DNA of 64,000 nt from Flavobacterium ginsengisoli (GTDB lineage: Bacteria; Bacteroidota; Bacteroidia; Flavobacteriales; Flavobacteriaceae): the NCBI RefSeq assembly GCF_029625315.1, contig NZ_CP121110.1, forward strand, positions 2,985,001 through 3,049,000. The letters run 5' to 3'. The translations under genes and the position numbers were made by a program. Each line of letters opens with the position of its first letter. Position 1 is the first letter of the stretch. Positions 7,149 through 17,018 of this stretch are shown here, in pieces. Under the pieces are notes generated by a model. That model was not told the origin of the DNA. It saw only the letters and a program-made list of their open reading frames with translations, and made no database searches.

Positions 7149-9995
7149 TTAGAATTTAAAGCTTAAACGGGCAAAACCAAATCTTCCGTTTAATCCGAAT
7201 TGAGAAACTGCTCTTGAATACGCAAACTGATTCGCATTTGTCAAATCTGTACTTGGCGCTGGCGACAAAGTTGGCGTTGTGTTTGTAAATGCAGGAGTTG
7301 CAGGATTATTTCTGTCTGGATAAACATCTCCTATATTATTAACTCCAATTGTAGCTCTAAAATGCTTGTTGATCTGATATCCTAAAGATAAATCTGTAAC
7401 CAATTTTGCGCTGTATTCCGGATGTTCGTACACAGAAGAAAATCCGTCTAAATTCACATCTGTTGCTCCTGGGTCTGTAACTTTTCCGAAATAGCTGTTT
7501 CTTAAATAAATATCCAGTTTTTTAATGCTGAATGTTGTCATCAAATTGGCCTTTACTTTCGGAATTGCTTCTTCTAAATATACTCTGCTTGATTCTGGAA
7601 AGAATGAATAAATATACGGCTCTCCACCTGCATCTACTATAGATTTTGGAATATGCAAATCGCCTACTCTTTTGGTTTCGTTGAAACTAAAAGCAAAATC
7701 ATTTCTAATTGTGAAATCCTGAATTACATCGTATTTCTGAGAAATTACCAAATCAATCCCTTTTGTTTCAGAATCAATTCCGTTTGTCCAGAATGAAGCT
7801 CTTTCTACTCCTTTCAAATCAAATGCTTGCTGAAATAAAGTCAACGCCTCTGCCTGTTCTGGCGAAGTTGCAGCACCAATTTGCGCATCTGTTGGTCTAG
7901 AATATTGTCCAGACAATACAATTCTGTCGTTGATTCTTGTAAAATAAGCATCAGTTGCAATTGTTATGTTAGCTTCAGGAATTTTGAATGTAAATCCTGT
8001 ACTAATGCTTTTTGATTTTTCTGGTTTTAAACTTTCAATTCCAATGCTTTTTGCCGCTTGCGAATCGTTTGTAAAATACCCCACTTGATATGGAGAACCG
8101 TTTATAAACTGAGTAGAACTTGACTCAAAATATCTTTGCTGTAAAGACGGCGCTCTAAAACCTGTCTGTCCAGAAATTCTCCAATTAATATTATCATTTA
8201 ATTTTAAAAGAGAAGCCAGTTTAAACGTAACCGTATTTCCAAAATCTGAATAGTTTTCATAACGTGCAGCTCCATTTATAAGCCATTTTTCAGTGGCATT
8301 CAATTCTAAATCAACATAAGCAGCACCACTTTTTCTGTTTTTTTCTTTAGCATCCGAAGGCTGAAATCCTGAAAATCCTTGTGCTCCTGCTCCACGTTTG
8401 TTTCCAAAGAAGTCAGTTACAATTAATGGTGAATTGCTTGGCAGAATTCCTGAAACTAAATTTCCGTTTACATCATACAATCCGTAAGAAGCTTCTTCTC
8501 CTGCTTTAATTTCGTAGTTTTCATATCTGAATTCACCTCCAAAAGCAACATTCAGTCCAGCAAGAACATCTAGTTTTTTACTAAAATCCAAATTGGTTGT
8601 GCTTTGTAAAAACGAAACTTTTCCTGCATCAAAACTAAAAGGAGAATTTGTCCCTAAAGTTGCATTGATGGAATTATTTACATCATAATTAAAAGAGTTT
8701 GTTCCTAAATTTGTGCTTAAATCAGTATCAAATCCAAATAATTGCGTAGTTACACCAACTGCTGCAGAAGCATCTAAAATTTTTGATTCAATTTCTGGCA
8801 AAAATCCGTTTTGGTACACTTGAGTGAAAGTTCCAGAACCATTTGGCAATCTATTAAAGGCATATGATTTTCCGCTTCTATACGATATTCCACCAAAAGA
8901 ATACAAAGAAGTTGTTTCTGTTAAAGGATATTTTGCATTGTAATATGCTTGTCCTGAAGCCAATTCTGACTGACCAACACTCATATTATAATCACTTCTC
9001 TGCTGTCCTCTGTAAGCTAATTCATTATTAGTAACATCAAAATTCAAAGCGGTCTGCATCTGCGCAATTGTTGAAGCTGATGCAATAGCACTTTGTTGAG
9101 CTGTTGTAAAATAACCTACTTGTGGAGCATATTGTTTTAAAGAAGACAAAATCTGAGCTGAATTTGTAGTCGTATTAATGTTGCTAAACAAAGAGTTAAT
9201 TTCTACACCATCTTGTGCGACTCTATTTTCTACTGCATTGTAAGCATTAAAAATAGCATTGCTTCTAATTCCTGCTCTACTTGTTGCTTGTCTCGTTACC
9301 GCAGTTCCAGTAATATTCAAGAAACTTCCCGGTTTGCCCAATGAAGTTCCGTAGTTTAAATCTATTTGGGCAGTTTGTCCGTCTGCTCCTCCTTCAAAAT
9401 TATTTGATCCCGAAGATAAATTTGCTCCATATTGAATTCCTCCTGTTAGATAATTAGCGTTTTTCTTTAGAACAATATTAATAACTCCCGCAATCGCATC
9501 AGAACCGTATTGTGCGGCAGCTCCATCTCTTAAAACTTCAATTCTTTCTATGGCAAAAGACGGAATGGCATTTAGGTCTGTTCCAACAGATCCTCTTCCT
9601 GGCGATCCGTTTATGTTTACTAAAGCACTTGTGTGTCTTCTTTTTCCGTTTACTAAAATCAGAACCTGATCCGGCCCTAATCCTCTTAATTGTGCAGGAT
9701 CTACGTGATCTGTTGCATCTGCTGTAGAAGTTGGATTACTCGTAAACGAAGGAGCAACATAATTTAAAATTTGAGTTACGCTTGTTTGCGGCGCTCCTTT
9801 TGTTATTTCTGATACATTAAAAACATCTACCGGAACTGGCACATCTGTTTTAACTCTGTTTTTACTTCTTGATCCAATAATAGTAACTTCAGACAGTTCG
9901 TTGTTTTTTAAACTGTCTTGCTCTTTTTTATTGTCTTGAGCATAAAGTCCTGAAAAAGTCACAAGACCTAAAACGATTAGTACATTTTTCTTCAT
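7149..9995 (-). CDS. TonB-dependent outer-membrane receptor, sulfur-regulated by context
   Basis: 948-residue outer-membrane active transporter. Signal peptide MKKNVLIVLGLVTFSGLYAQ, a short TonB-box-like segment (SEVTIIGSR), then a plug domain with QLRGLGPDQVLILVNGKRR and IERIEVLRDGAAAQYGSDAI, then a long 22-strand-type barrel ending in aromatic RLSFKF. There is no N-terminal carboxypeptidase-like domain and no SusD partner. The substrate is not visible. The Met/Cys leader and attenuator in front, and its place between metY and metK, suggest a sulfur compound such as methionine, a peptide or an organosulfur metabolite. That is inference. Confidence 0.88.
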   Translation of the reverse strand: MKKNVLIVLGLVTFSGLYAQDNKKEQDSLKNNELSEVTIIGSRSKNRVKTDVPVPVDVFNVSEITKGAPQTSVTQILNYVAPSFTSNPTSTADATDHVDPAQLRGLGPDQVLILVNGKRRHTSALVNINGSPGRGSVGTDLNAIPSFAIERIEVLRDGAAAQYGSDAIAGVINIVLKKNANYLTGGIQYGANLSSGSNNFEGGADGQTAQIDLNYGTSLGKPGSFLNITGTAVTRQATSRAGIRSNAIFNAYNAVENRVAQDGVEINSLFSNINTTTNSAQILSSLKQYAPQVGYFTTAQQSAIASASTIAQMQTALNFDVTNNELAYRGQQRSDYNMSVGQSELASGQAYYNAKYPLTETTSLYSFGGISYRSGKSYAFNRLPNGSGTFTQVYQNGFLPEIESKILDASAAVGVTTQLFGFDTDLSTNLGTNSFNYDVNNSINATLGTNSPFSFDAGKVSFLQSTTNLDFSKKLDVLAGLNVAFGGEFRYENYEIKAGEEASYGLYDVNGNLVSGILPSNSPLIVTDFFGNKRGAGAQGFSGFQPSDAKEKNRKSGAAYVDLELNATEKWLINGAARYENYSDFGNTVTFKLASLLKLNDNINWRISGQTGFRAPSLQQRYFESSSTQFINGSPYQVGYFTNDSQAAKSIGIESLKPEKSKSISTGFTFKIPEANITIATDAYFTRINDRIVLSGQYSRPTDAQIGAATSPEQAEALTLFQQAFDLKGVERASFWTNGIDSETKGIDLVISQKYDVIQDFTIRNDFAFSFNETKRVGDLHIPKSIVDAGGEPYIYSFFPESSRVYLEEAIPKVKANLMTTFSIKKLDIYLRNSYFGKVTDPGATDVNLDGFSSVYEHPEYSAKLVTDLSLGYQINKHFRATIGVNNIGDVYPDRNNPATPAFTNTTPTLSPAPSTDLTNANQFAYSRAVSQFGLNGRFGFARLSFKF

Positions 9996-10059
9996 TTCTT
10001 TTTTACTGATTAATTATTGTTTTTGGCTTAAAAAAATCTTACAGGTTTATTTTTGGCAT

Positions 10060-10090
10060 AAAAAAAACCTCTGCGGTTCGGCAGAGGTTC
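10060..10090 (-). terminator. Attenuator terminator before the TonB receptor
   Basis: Stem AACCTCTGC / GCAGAGGTT around a 6-nt loop, followed on the minus strand by eight T. The 5' arm CUCUGC can pair with GCAGAG inside the leader ORF (10127-10132), and the leader repeats the 8-mer CCGCAGAG of the terminator 3' arm. Confidence 0.85.
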
Positions 10091-10114
10091 TATTTATATT
10101 TTATTGAAAAATAA

Positions 10115-10183
10115 CTACAATAGCGTCTCTGCGGATAACTCCGGCATCTTACAAGACATCATATTGCAAACTGTAAATTTCAT
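10115..10183 (-). CDS. Met/Cys leader peptide of the TonB receptor (22 aa)
   Basis: A 22-codon ORF, MKFTVCNMMSCKM followed by PELSAETLL. The core CNMMSCKM resembles RNMMCCKM of the metY leader. The segment GCAGAG in its last codons is complementary to the 5' arm of the terminator about 35 nt downstream and lies within reach of a ribosome sitting on the stop codon. Candidate attenuation leader sensing Met/Cys tRNA charging. Confidence 0.7.
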   Translation of the reverse strand: MKFTVCNMMSCKMPELSAETLL

Positions 10184-10207
10184 TTTGTTTCTTTTATTTT
10201 AACGGGG

Positions 10208-10239
10208 CAAAGTTGCAAACTATTTTTTAATCGACCAAA
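10208..10239 (-). promoter_or_regulatory. Promoter of the TonB-receptor leader transcript
   Basis: On the minus strand TTTGGTCG, 16 bp with AAAAAATAGTT, CAACTTTG. It has the same TTTGGTCG element and 16-bp spacing as the metY leader promoter. Confidence 0.7.
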
Positions 10240-10328
10240 CAAAAAACAAAATATTTTCCATTACCCTATCAAAATAGTATGTTATTGTTAAATTTCTGCT
10301 AGAAAAAATAAAAAAAGTTGAACTTTAA

Positions 10329-10358
10329 TTTGCAAATCAAAATGGTTTCATACCTTTG
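10329..10358 (+). promoter_or_regulatory. metK promoter
   Basis: TTTG at 10329-10332, 18 bp, then TACCTTTG at 10351-10358, a full match to the Flavobacterium -7 consensus. It starts transcription just before the SAM-II-like element. Confidence 0.75.
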
Positions 10359-10367
10359 CACCCGAAA

Positions 10368-10470
10368 CAGAGGAAAAATTTGAACTGATTGCAACCTCTT
10401 CATAATGAAAGGATTTCATTATGAATGCCGAAAGATTCATTTCAGCAGTAAAAAATGCTAAAGCAGGAAC
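10368..10470 (+). promoter_or_regulatory. SAM-II-type riboswitch with an enlarged loop, upstream of metK
   Basis: P1 AGAGG (10369-10373) pairs with CCTCT (10395-10399) around AAAAATTTGAACTGATTGCA. The conserved ATTGCAACC block and the downstream AAAAAATGCTAAAGCAGG block correspond to the SAM-II core, whose 3' strand forms the H-type pseudoknot. Between them is an extra perfect 10-bp hairpin, CATAATGAAA / TTTCATTATG (10401-10423), consistent with long-loop SAM-II variants. The assignment rests on motif order, not on a covariance search. Confidence 0.7.
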
Positions 10471-10541
10471 TCTCCTTTAGCTCTTTTTAGCAATCATTTT
10501 TCTCGCTTAAATTAAAATTAATACATTTTTATTACATTATT

Positions 10542-11792
10542 ATGGCTTATTTATTTACGTCAGAATCTGTTAGTGAAGGGCATCCAGACAAAGTTGCAGA
10601 TCAAATTTCGGACGCATTAATTGACAACTTTTTGGCATTTGACGCTGACTCAAAAGTAGCTTGTGAAACATTAGTTACAACTGGTCAGGTTATTTTAGCA
10701 GGTGAAGTAAAATCGAATACTTATCTTGATGTTCAGCAAATTGCACGTGAGGTAATCCGTAAAATTGGATATACTAAAAGTGAATATATGTTTGAAGCGA
10801 ATTCTTGTGGAATTCTTTCAGCTATTCACGAGCAGTCTGCAGATATTAACCAAGGTGTTGACAGAGCTAAGCCAGAAGAGCAAGGTGCTGGTGACCAAGG
10901 AATGATGTTTGGTTACGCTACAAACGAAACTGAAAACTACATGCCATTGGCATTAGATTTATCTCATAAATTATTACAAGAGTTAGCTATTTTAAGACGT
11001 GAAAACAAAGAAATCACATATTTACGTCCGGATGCTAAATCTCAGGTTACTTTAGAATACAGCGACGATAACAAACCAACTCGTATTGATGCGATTGTTA
11101 TCTCAACTCAACATGATGATTTTGATGAAGAAGCTGCGATGTTGGCTAAAATCAAAAAAGATATTATCGAGATTTTGATTCCAAGAATTATCGCTAAAAA
11201 CCCAGAGCATGCTCATTTATTTAACGATAAAATCAACTACCATATTAACCCAACAGGAAAATTCGTTATTGGAGGACCTCACGGAGATACTGGTTTAACA
11301 GGAAGAAAAATTATCGTTGATACTTACGGTGGAAAAGGTGCTCACGGTGGTGGTGCATTCTCTGGAAAAGATCCAAGTAAAGTAGACAGAAGTGCTGCTT
11401 ATGCAACTCGTCATATTGCTAAAAACTTAGTTGCCGCTGGTGTTGCTGACGAAATCTTAGTTCAGGTTTCTTACGCAATTGGAGTTGCTGAACCAATGGG
11501 AATTTTCATTGAAACTTACGGAACTTCTAAAGTAAACTTAACTAACGGTGAAATCGCTAAAAAAGTAGAAGCTATCTTTGATATGCGTCCTTACTTTATT
11601 GAGCAAAGATTAAAATTAAGAAACCCAATTTATAGCGAAACTGCTGCTTACGGACACATGGGACGTAAACCAGAAACGGTTACTAAAACTTTCTCTGCTC
11701 CAGGCGGAAACGAAAAAACAGTTACTGTTGAATTGTTTACATGGGAAAAACTTGATTTTGTTGACCAAGTAAAAGCTGCATTTGGATTGTAA
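10542..11792 (+). CDS. metK: S-adenosylmethionine synthetase
   Basis: Makes SAM from methionine and ATP in the cytoplasm. The N-terminus has [20 protein letters not shown], and the glycine-rich P-loop-like stretch [20 protein letters not shown] and [12 protein letters not shown] are the two family signatures. The 416-residue length is typical of Bacteroidota MetK. It is intact and followed by a strong terminator. Regulation by the SAM-II-like element upstream would make the gene product-inhibited through its own product. Confidence 0.97.
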   Translation: MAYLFTSESVSEGHPDKVADQISDALIDNFLAFDADSKVACETLVTTGQVILAGEVKSNTYLDVQQIAREVIRKIGYTKSEYMFEANSCGILSAIHEQSADINQGVDRAKPEEQGAGDQGMMFGYATNETENYMPLALDLSHKLLQELAILRRENKEITYLRPDAKSQVTLEYSDDNKPTRIDAIVISTQHDDFDEEAAMLAKIKKDIIEILIPRIIAKNPEHAHLFNDKINYHINPTGKFVIGGPHGDTGLTGRKIIVDTYGGKGAHGGGAFSGKDPSKVDRSAAYATRHIAKNLVAAGVADEILVQVSYAIGVAEPMGIFIETYGTSKVNLTNGEIAKKVEAIFDMRPYFIEQRLKLRNPIYSETAAYGHMGRKPETVTKTFSAPGGNEKTVTVELFTWEKLDFVDQVKAAFGL

Positions 11793-11814
11793 TTCAATCT
11801 AAATTTTAAATACT

Positions 11815-11850
11815 AAAAAAGGCTTTCTAAAATTTTAGAAAGCCTTTTTT
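11815..11850 (+). terminator. metK terminator
   Basis: Stem ggctttctaaaat / attttagaaagcc followed by a T run. It is A/T symmetrical and so could work in both directions. Confidence 0.85.
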
Positions 11851-11867
11851 AGTTTTAGCTCTTAAAA

Positions 11868-11902
11868 AAATAAAACCCGACAAAGTTTAACTTGTCGGGT
11901 CT
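11868..11902 (-). terminator. Terminator of the 11921-14198 gene
   Basis: Stem ACCCGACAA / TTGTCGGGT; the minus-strand tail is T-rich. Confidence 0.8.
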
Positions 11903-11920
11903 ATTATTTATTTATTAAAC

Positions 11921-14198
11921 TTAGTATGTTCCATTACTCATCTTAGTTAGAACTTCTTTCATTTGATTTGCAGTTTCTTCATCAACATCACTAGTAATAT
12001 ATTTTACTGCTAAAACCTGTGTTTCGATAGCTTTTTGTGCCTGTCCATCTTTATAATACAATTGTGCTAAAGTGTCTAAATAATATGGATTGTTTTTACT
12101 TAAAACCAAACTATATTCTGACCATTTAATGGCATCCTTTAAGAAGTTTGCATTCTGAGGTTTTAAAACTACTGTCCAAGCTGCGTTATTACAAATATCT
12201 GAGTGGTAAAGTTTAAACGAACTCCATCCATCATAAGAATAACTCGAGCTAGAATCTAAACCTGAAAAAATAGCGTCTAATTTTTCTATTGGGCTTGTTC
12301 CTGCCAATGTTGCATCAAAATAGGTATTAAACTCTCTTAAATAAGTTGTATTAGAACCATCTTGATCTTCAACCTGAGTCAAATAATAGAAATAATTTCT
12401 ATAAGCATCAAAATTACCTTTCCCAGATTCGATAATCTTTTTATAAACAGAATTGATTTTTTCTTTGTTCATTTTACCTGTAAGTCCGTCCTGCGAAGCA
12501 TATAGGTTTTGCTGTAATGCATTAGAAACTTCTGAAACAGGATTACCAAAACTATGAATCGCATTTTCTGTATTATTGTATGCCACCCTATTGTTTTCAA
12601 TTTCATCAGAATGTTTTAACAGATAATCAATAGCAAGAAAATCGGTATCATTAAGAATTCTTTCTTCATTAAAGAATTGTTTAGTAAACCCTTGATTTTT
12701 GATTTCTTTTATAATGGTTTCGGCCAATTGCATATTCACATTTTTATCTTTCTGATGCGCTTCAATCAATTTTTTCCAACTTTGAGCTACTTCTTTTTGA
12801 TCTAATTTCGTTTTTGTCATTACAAATTCAGTCCCGTTTTTTTCATTTATCAAAACATCTTCTGATTCATATTCATAAACTGCTTCCAAAAGAGCAGACT
12901 TTATTAAAAGCTGTAATTAGATCTGCATCTGAAGTTTTTTTGTTCTTTAACACTTTATCTATAGAAAGAAAAGCACTTGCTCTTTGAAGTTTTCTATACA
13001 AATCACCATAATAGCTAAACTGATATTGCTGTGTTGTTAAATCTGATTTTGCAGCAGCAACTACATCACCGTTTCCATTTAAAACCAATACGCTTGGATC
13101 ATTAGTAATTTTATTATTTTTTAGCCATTTTTGATCATCGGCTCCAGCCAAATAATAATTGTAAGTATCATACAGTGCATTATACGAATCGTACATATTA
13201 TATCCTGTCTGAGTTTCCTGCTCTTTTACAAAAGCATTAAAACCTTCCTTAGCCGATTTATTCTTGCTGTCAACCACAACTACCAAAAATTTGTTACTAG
13301 CTGTTTTCGTAGATTCTATTGCCTTTTTTAGATTGTCTTCGATTTTTAGTTTAAAATCGTATTTGGTGTAAGAAGCTGGAGGATCAAGAGAATAATCTGC
13401 AGCAGGTACCGCAGTACTATCAACTGGCAGACTATTATATATACTATCTACTACAGTATTTCCATAAGAATCTTGAAATGAATCTTTCCCTGGATACGTC
13501 CAATTTGAAATACTTTCAGTTTGTATTGGAACGACTGCTGGAGTCTTAGCTGGCTTTTCATCTTTTTCGTTTACAAATACCAAAGGATCTTTTCCTGCTT
13601 GATCAGAAATTCTCAATTCTTTTGTATTCTTATCAAAAGATCCTGCAAGATTTAAATCGTTAACAATTGCAACATCATAATCGATTATTACTTCTGAAAC
13701 ATCTTTTGGCAATGTATATTTATTAACATCACTTTTTCCATTATAATCTTCGTAAACCAAATAAAGGAAATCCGTTTTTTCTATTTCAAAATCTAAATCT
13801 ATTTTTATATAATCAGGATCTACTTTTGTTTTTATGTCTGAAAGTCTCTGGTATTGAACTGCTTCTGTTCCTTTTTGAGTTCCTATGTAAAAAGAATAAT
13901 AAGACGGATTCAAAAACTTAATCTTAACTTTTTTTGCTTTTTTATCTTTAAAAAAAGAGAGATCAAATCTATTATTTACGGTATTTTCACTTTTTAAGAA
14001 AACCAAAGAATCGCCTTTAATTTCATATCCTCCCGAATAAAAAACCAATTCATATTTATTATCATCCAATAAATTTAACTTGATTTTCCCTCCTTTATTT
14101 GTAGATAAATAAGTTCCTTTTTCCAATCCATTTGTCTGGGCAAAAGAGATAGAAATTCCAGCAAATAGGAGTGATAAGCTCCAAATAAAATCGCGCAT
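11921..14198 (-). CDS. Exported protein of unknown function with thioredoxin-like and repeat-like parts, frameshifted
   Basis: Signal peptide MRDFIWSLSLLFAGISISFAQ. The N-terminal third is beta-rich. A middle region (KFLVVVVDSKNKSAKEG ... DPSVLVLNGNGDVV) looks like a thioredoxin-fold segment but has no CxxC. The C-terminal part is helical, with one TPR-like stretch (YYLDTLAQLYYKDGQAQKA). The frame changes near 12885-12900, where DLITAFNKV would continue SALLEAVYEYESEDV, so I join two open frames into about 760 residues. Function not recognised; probably periplasmic. Confidence 0.6.
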
Positions 14199-14291
14199 AA
14201 CTACGTATTTTGTTGTTAATAATATAGCGCAAAGATATCTGATTCTCCTTTAAACAAATCACAAAAAATCATAATATTTGCAATTAAAATA

Positions 14292-16979
14292 CTACAAATT
14301 ATACTTCATCGAAAATATGATATAACGTGGCTGTACAGTGTATTGAGAAACTCTTGTAGAGAACTGTGAGAAGCTGTCGTCGTTAAGATATTTTGTATTT
14401 AATAAATTGGTTGCGGAAACTTTATATTCCCATTTGCTGTTTTTCTTTTGATAAATTAAACTGGCACTTAAGAAATCATATTCGTTATCAACTGTTTTAT
14501 CTCCATTATAATAGTGATAGAATTCATATTCTGAAACAAAAGAGAAACTATCTAAAAAATAGTAATCTAATTTTGCAAAAGGCTTATCGGTATAAAAAGT
14601 GGAACCACTATATTTATTAATTAAAAGATTATATCCAAATTCGATATTGGGAAGGTTTTTATAATTCGTAGAAGCTTTTACAGTATAGCTCTGAACAAAA
14701 CTTTCTGTTGTTCTCAAGTCATCATTTTGAATGTTATTAAACTTTGACCAGTTTAAACTTGCATTAACAGAAGCTTTGTAGTTTTTTAAAAATGAACGTC
14801 CATAAGCTCCCATTCCTGAGAAAGTTTCATCTGCCAAATTAGAATTATATGGAACAGAAGATTGATTGATTCCGTCAAAATCTGCTTTTGTTTTAATCGC
14901 ATCTACCTTTTTTGTATAAGTCGCATTGGCAAAAATGTTCTCAAAATTAAACATGTTATATTTAAAATAACGAAGCGTATGCACTTGCGAAGTTGCATTT
15001 TCTAAGAAACGATTTCCATGAAATAAACTACTGTAATCAGACAAAACATATCCTGCTGCCAATTGGTTAATATCTGTAAAATCATTCGTTAAAGAGAAAT
15101 TATAAGTAAGTGTTTCAGATTTTTTGATTTGGTATAAGGCAAAGAAATCTGGCAGTATTTTGCTAAAACTTTGAGAATAATCTGTTCCCTCTTGTCCGTT
15201 TGTCATTTGATACGTATGCAGGCTTACTCCTGGCGTCAATGTAAATTTTCCAGTTAGAATTTTATAATGGAAGCCTACGAACGCATCATTGAACCTATAA
15301 TCTACATCGTTATTATTTTCAGGATTATTTAAATCATTTCTGCCTCCATTATCTAACATTTGAAAAATATGAGAATTGAAATTCTGATAAGAATAGGTGT
15401 TTCCTAAAGTAACATTGAAATTACTTTTAGGTGTTACCATATAATAATAATCCAGTTTAGCATCGAGCTTATTCGTTTTTACAAAACGATCCTGATTGTA
15501 ATCATTTCTAGATTGTGTAACATCATATCCTGACAAAGCAAAAGGAAGCGTTTGCAGGTTAGCATTATAAAACGGATTCTCATCTTGATACAAATGCTGC
15601 ATTTCAAAAGCAAAAATATTTTTAGCGTTTTGCGTGTAATACAAATTCAAATTCTGATTAATTGAAGTCGGATCTTGTTTTTTGGTGGTAAAAATATCTT
15701 CCGAAGTTGCTACATTCTGTACAATTTGCTCTCTAAACAAATCTGAATATTCTTCTTGTTTAGTAAGTTTGGTCAAAATATCATAATCAAACTGAAATTT
15801 GTCGTTTGGTTTATAGATTGAGCTTAATTTAAAAAGTCCCAAATTATTTTTTTGACTTGTATTTTCGTTACTTTTCTGCTGATCTCCAGAATCTAAAATT
15901 GTGGTTTGCGATTTGGTTTCCAATTCTGTTTTTGAAGTTGATAGAATTCCAAAACCGCTTATATTCCAAGCTTTATTAATCGAATAAGCAAAGTTTGTAG
16001 CTCCGAATTTAGTTTCAATTTCTTTTGCACGATTATTTCGAAGCAATGAAATTCCCAAATCATTTGAAGAAACATTAAAACTGCTCCCTCCTTTTTTCAT
16101 CAAGTTTTTAAACCCACCCGTAAACTTAAAATAATCTTGAGCCGTAAGAGGCAACTCACCAATATTGTTAAAATTGGTAATTAAATTTATACTATATTTT
16201 GGACTGTAATAGAACAATTTCGGATTAATGATATATCGGCTATCCAATTCTGCAACACCAATTCCTGCGGTAACGTCGCCAAACCAAAAATTCTTTTTCC
16301 CTTCTTTCAGTTTAATATTCATTGCCACATTATCCTGATCGTTTTCAAGTCCTTTTAATTGACTAATTTCATTATAATTTCTTAAAACCTGAACTTTATC
16401 AATAGCATCAGCAGGAATATTTTTTACGCCTAATTTAGTATCTCCGTCAAAAAAGTCTTTTCCTTCCACCATTAATTTACTGACTTTTTTCCCCTCTACT
16501 TCTATTTCTCCGTCAGCATTTACCTCAACTCCTGGCAGTTTTTTTAGAACATCTTCAAGTTTTTTTTCTGTTCCAGATTTAAAAGAATCAGCATTATAAA
16601 CAATCGTATCTCCTTTTATAGAAACGGGCATTTCTCGGACAATTTCTACTCCTTCCAACTCTATTCCATCTCCATCCAAAACAATATTTTGAGTCATGTT
16701 TTCAGCTTTTGTAGATACAGCCATTTCCTTAGATTTCATTCCCAAATAACTCACTTTAATAGTATAAGCAGTATTTGGCTTTAAAGTGAGCTGAAACTTT
16801 CCTTTGTCGTTCGTAATTCCATACGAATCCATCGCTTTGGTTCCGTTATTAACAGCCATGATATTAGCCATTTCTAACGGATTTTTCTGTTCATCTTGAA
16901 TAAGACCATCAAAACGAACACTTTGTGCAAAAGAAAAAGAAGTAATTAAAAAGGCGACGAAAAAATATAGCTTGTTCAT
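14292..16979 (-). CDS. Outer-membrane beta-barrel protein, TonB-receptor-like with carboxypeptidase-regulatory domain
   Basis: 895 residues: signal peptide (MNKLYFFVAFLITSFSFAQ), an N-terminal carboxypeptidase-regulatory-like domain (NDKGKFQLTLKPNTAYTIKV), a plug-like segment (LEDVLKKLPGVEVNADGEIE) and a long barrel ending FSMKYNL. This is the outer membrane beta-barrel family that in Flavobacteria commonly accompanies GLPGLI proteins, as here, where the GLPGLI gene lies 39 bp upstream on the same strand. Substrate unknown. Canonical TonB-box not identified. Confidence 0.8.
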   Translation of the reverse strand: MNKLYFFVAFLITSFSFAQSVRFDGLIQDEQKNPLEMANIMAVNNGTKAMDSYGITNDKGKFQLTLKPNTAYTIKVSYLGMKSKEMAVSTKAENMTQNIVLDGDGIELEGVEIVREMPVSIKGDTIVYNADSFKSGTEKKLEDVLKKLPGVEVNADGEIEVEGKKVSKLMVEGKDFFDGDTKLGVKNIPADAIDKVQVLRNYNEISQLKGLENDQDNVAMNIKLKEGKKNFWFGDVTAGIGVAELDSRYIINPKLFYYSPKYSINLITNFNNIGELPLTAQDYFKFTGGFKNLMKKGGSSFNVSSNDLGISLLRNNRAKEIETKFGATNFAYSINKAWNISGFGILSTSKTELETKSQTTILDSGDQQKSNENTSQKNNLGLFKLSSIYKPNDKFQFDYDILTKLTKQEEYSDLFREQIVQNVATSEDIFTTKKQDPTSINQNLNLYYTQNAKNIFAFEMQHLYQDENPFYNANLQTLPFALSGYDVTQSRNDYNQDRFVKTNKLDAKLDYYYMVTPKSNFNVTLGNTYSYQNFNSHIFQMLDNGGRNDLNNPENNNDVDYRFNDAFVGFHYKILTGKFTLTPGVSLHTYQMTNGQEGTDYSQSFSKILPDFFALYQIKKSETLTYNFSLTNDFTDINQLAAGYVLSDYSSLFHGNRFLENATSQVHTLRYFKYNMFNFENIFANATYTKKVDAIKTKADFDGINQSSVPYNSNLADETFSGMGAYGRSFLKNYKASVNASLNWSKFNNIQNDDLRTTESFVQSYTVKASTNYKNLPNIEFGYNLLINKYSGSTFYTDKPFAKLDYYFLDSFSFVSEYEFYHYYNGDKTVDNEYDFLSASLIYQKKNSKWEYKVSATNLLNTKYLNDDSFSQFSTRVSQYTVQPRYIIFSMKYNL

Positions 16980-17018
16980 TAAAAAAGGATGCTTAGAATA
17001 AATAATAAAGGCTGCGAG

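Noticed and set aside
14393..14620. ORF antisense to the beta-barrel protein gene
   Set aside because: Typical shadow frame with no conserved features.
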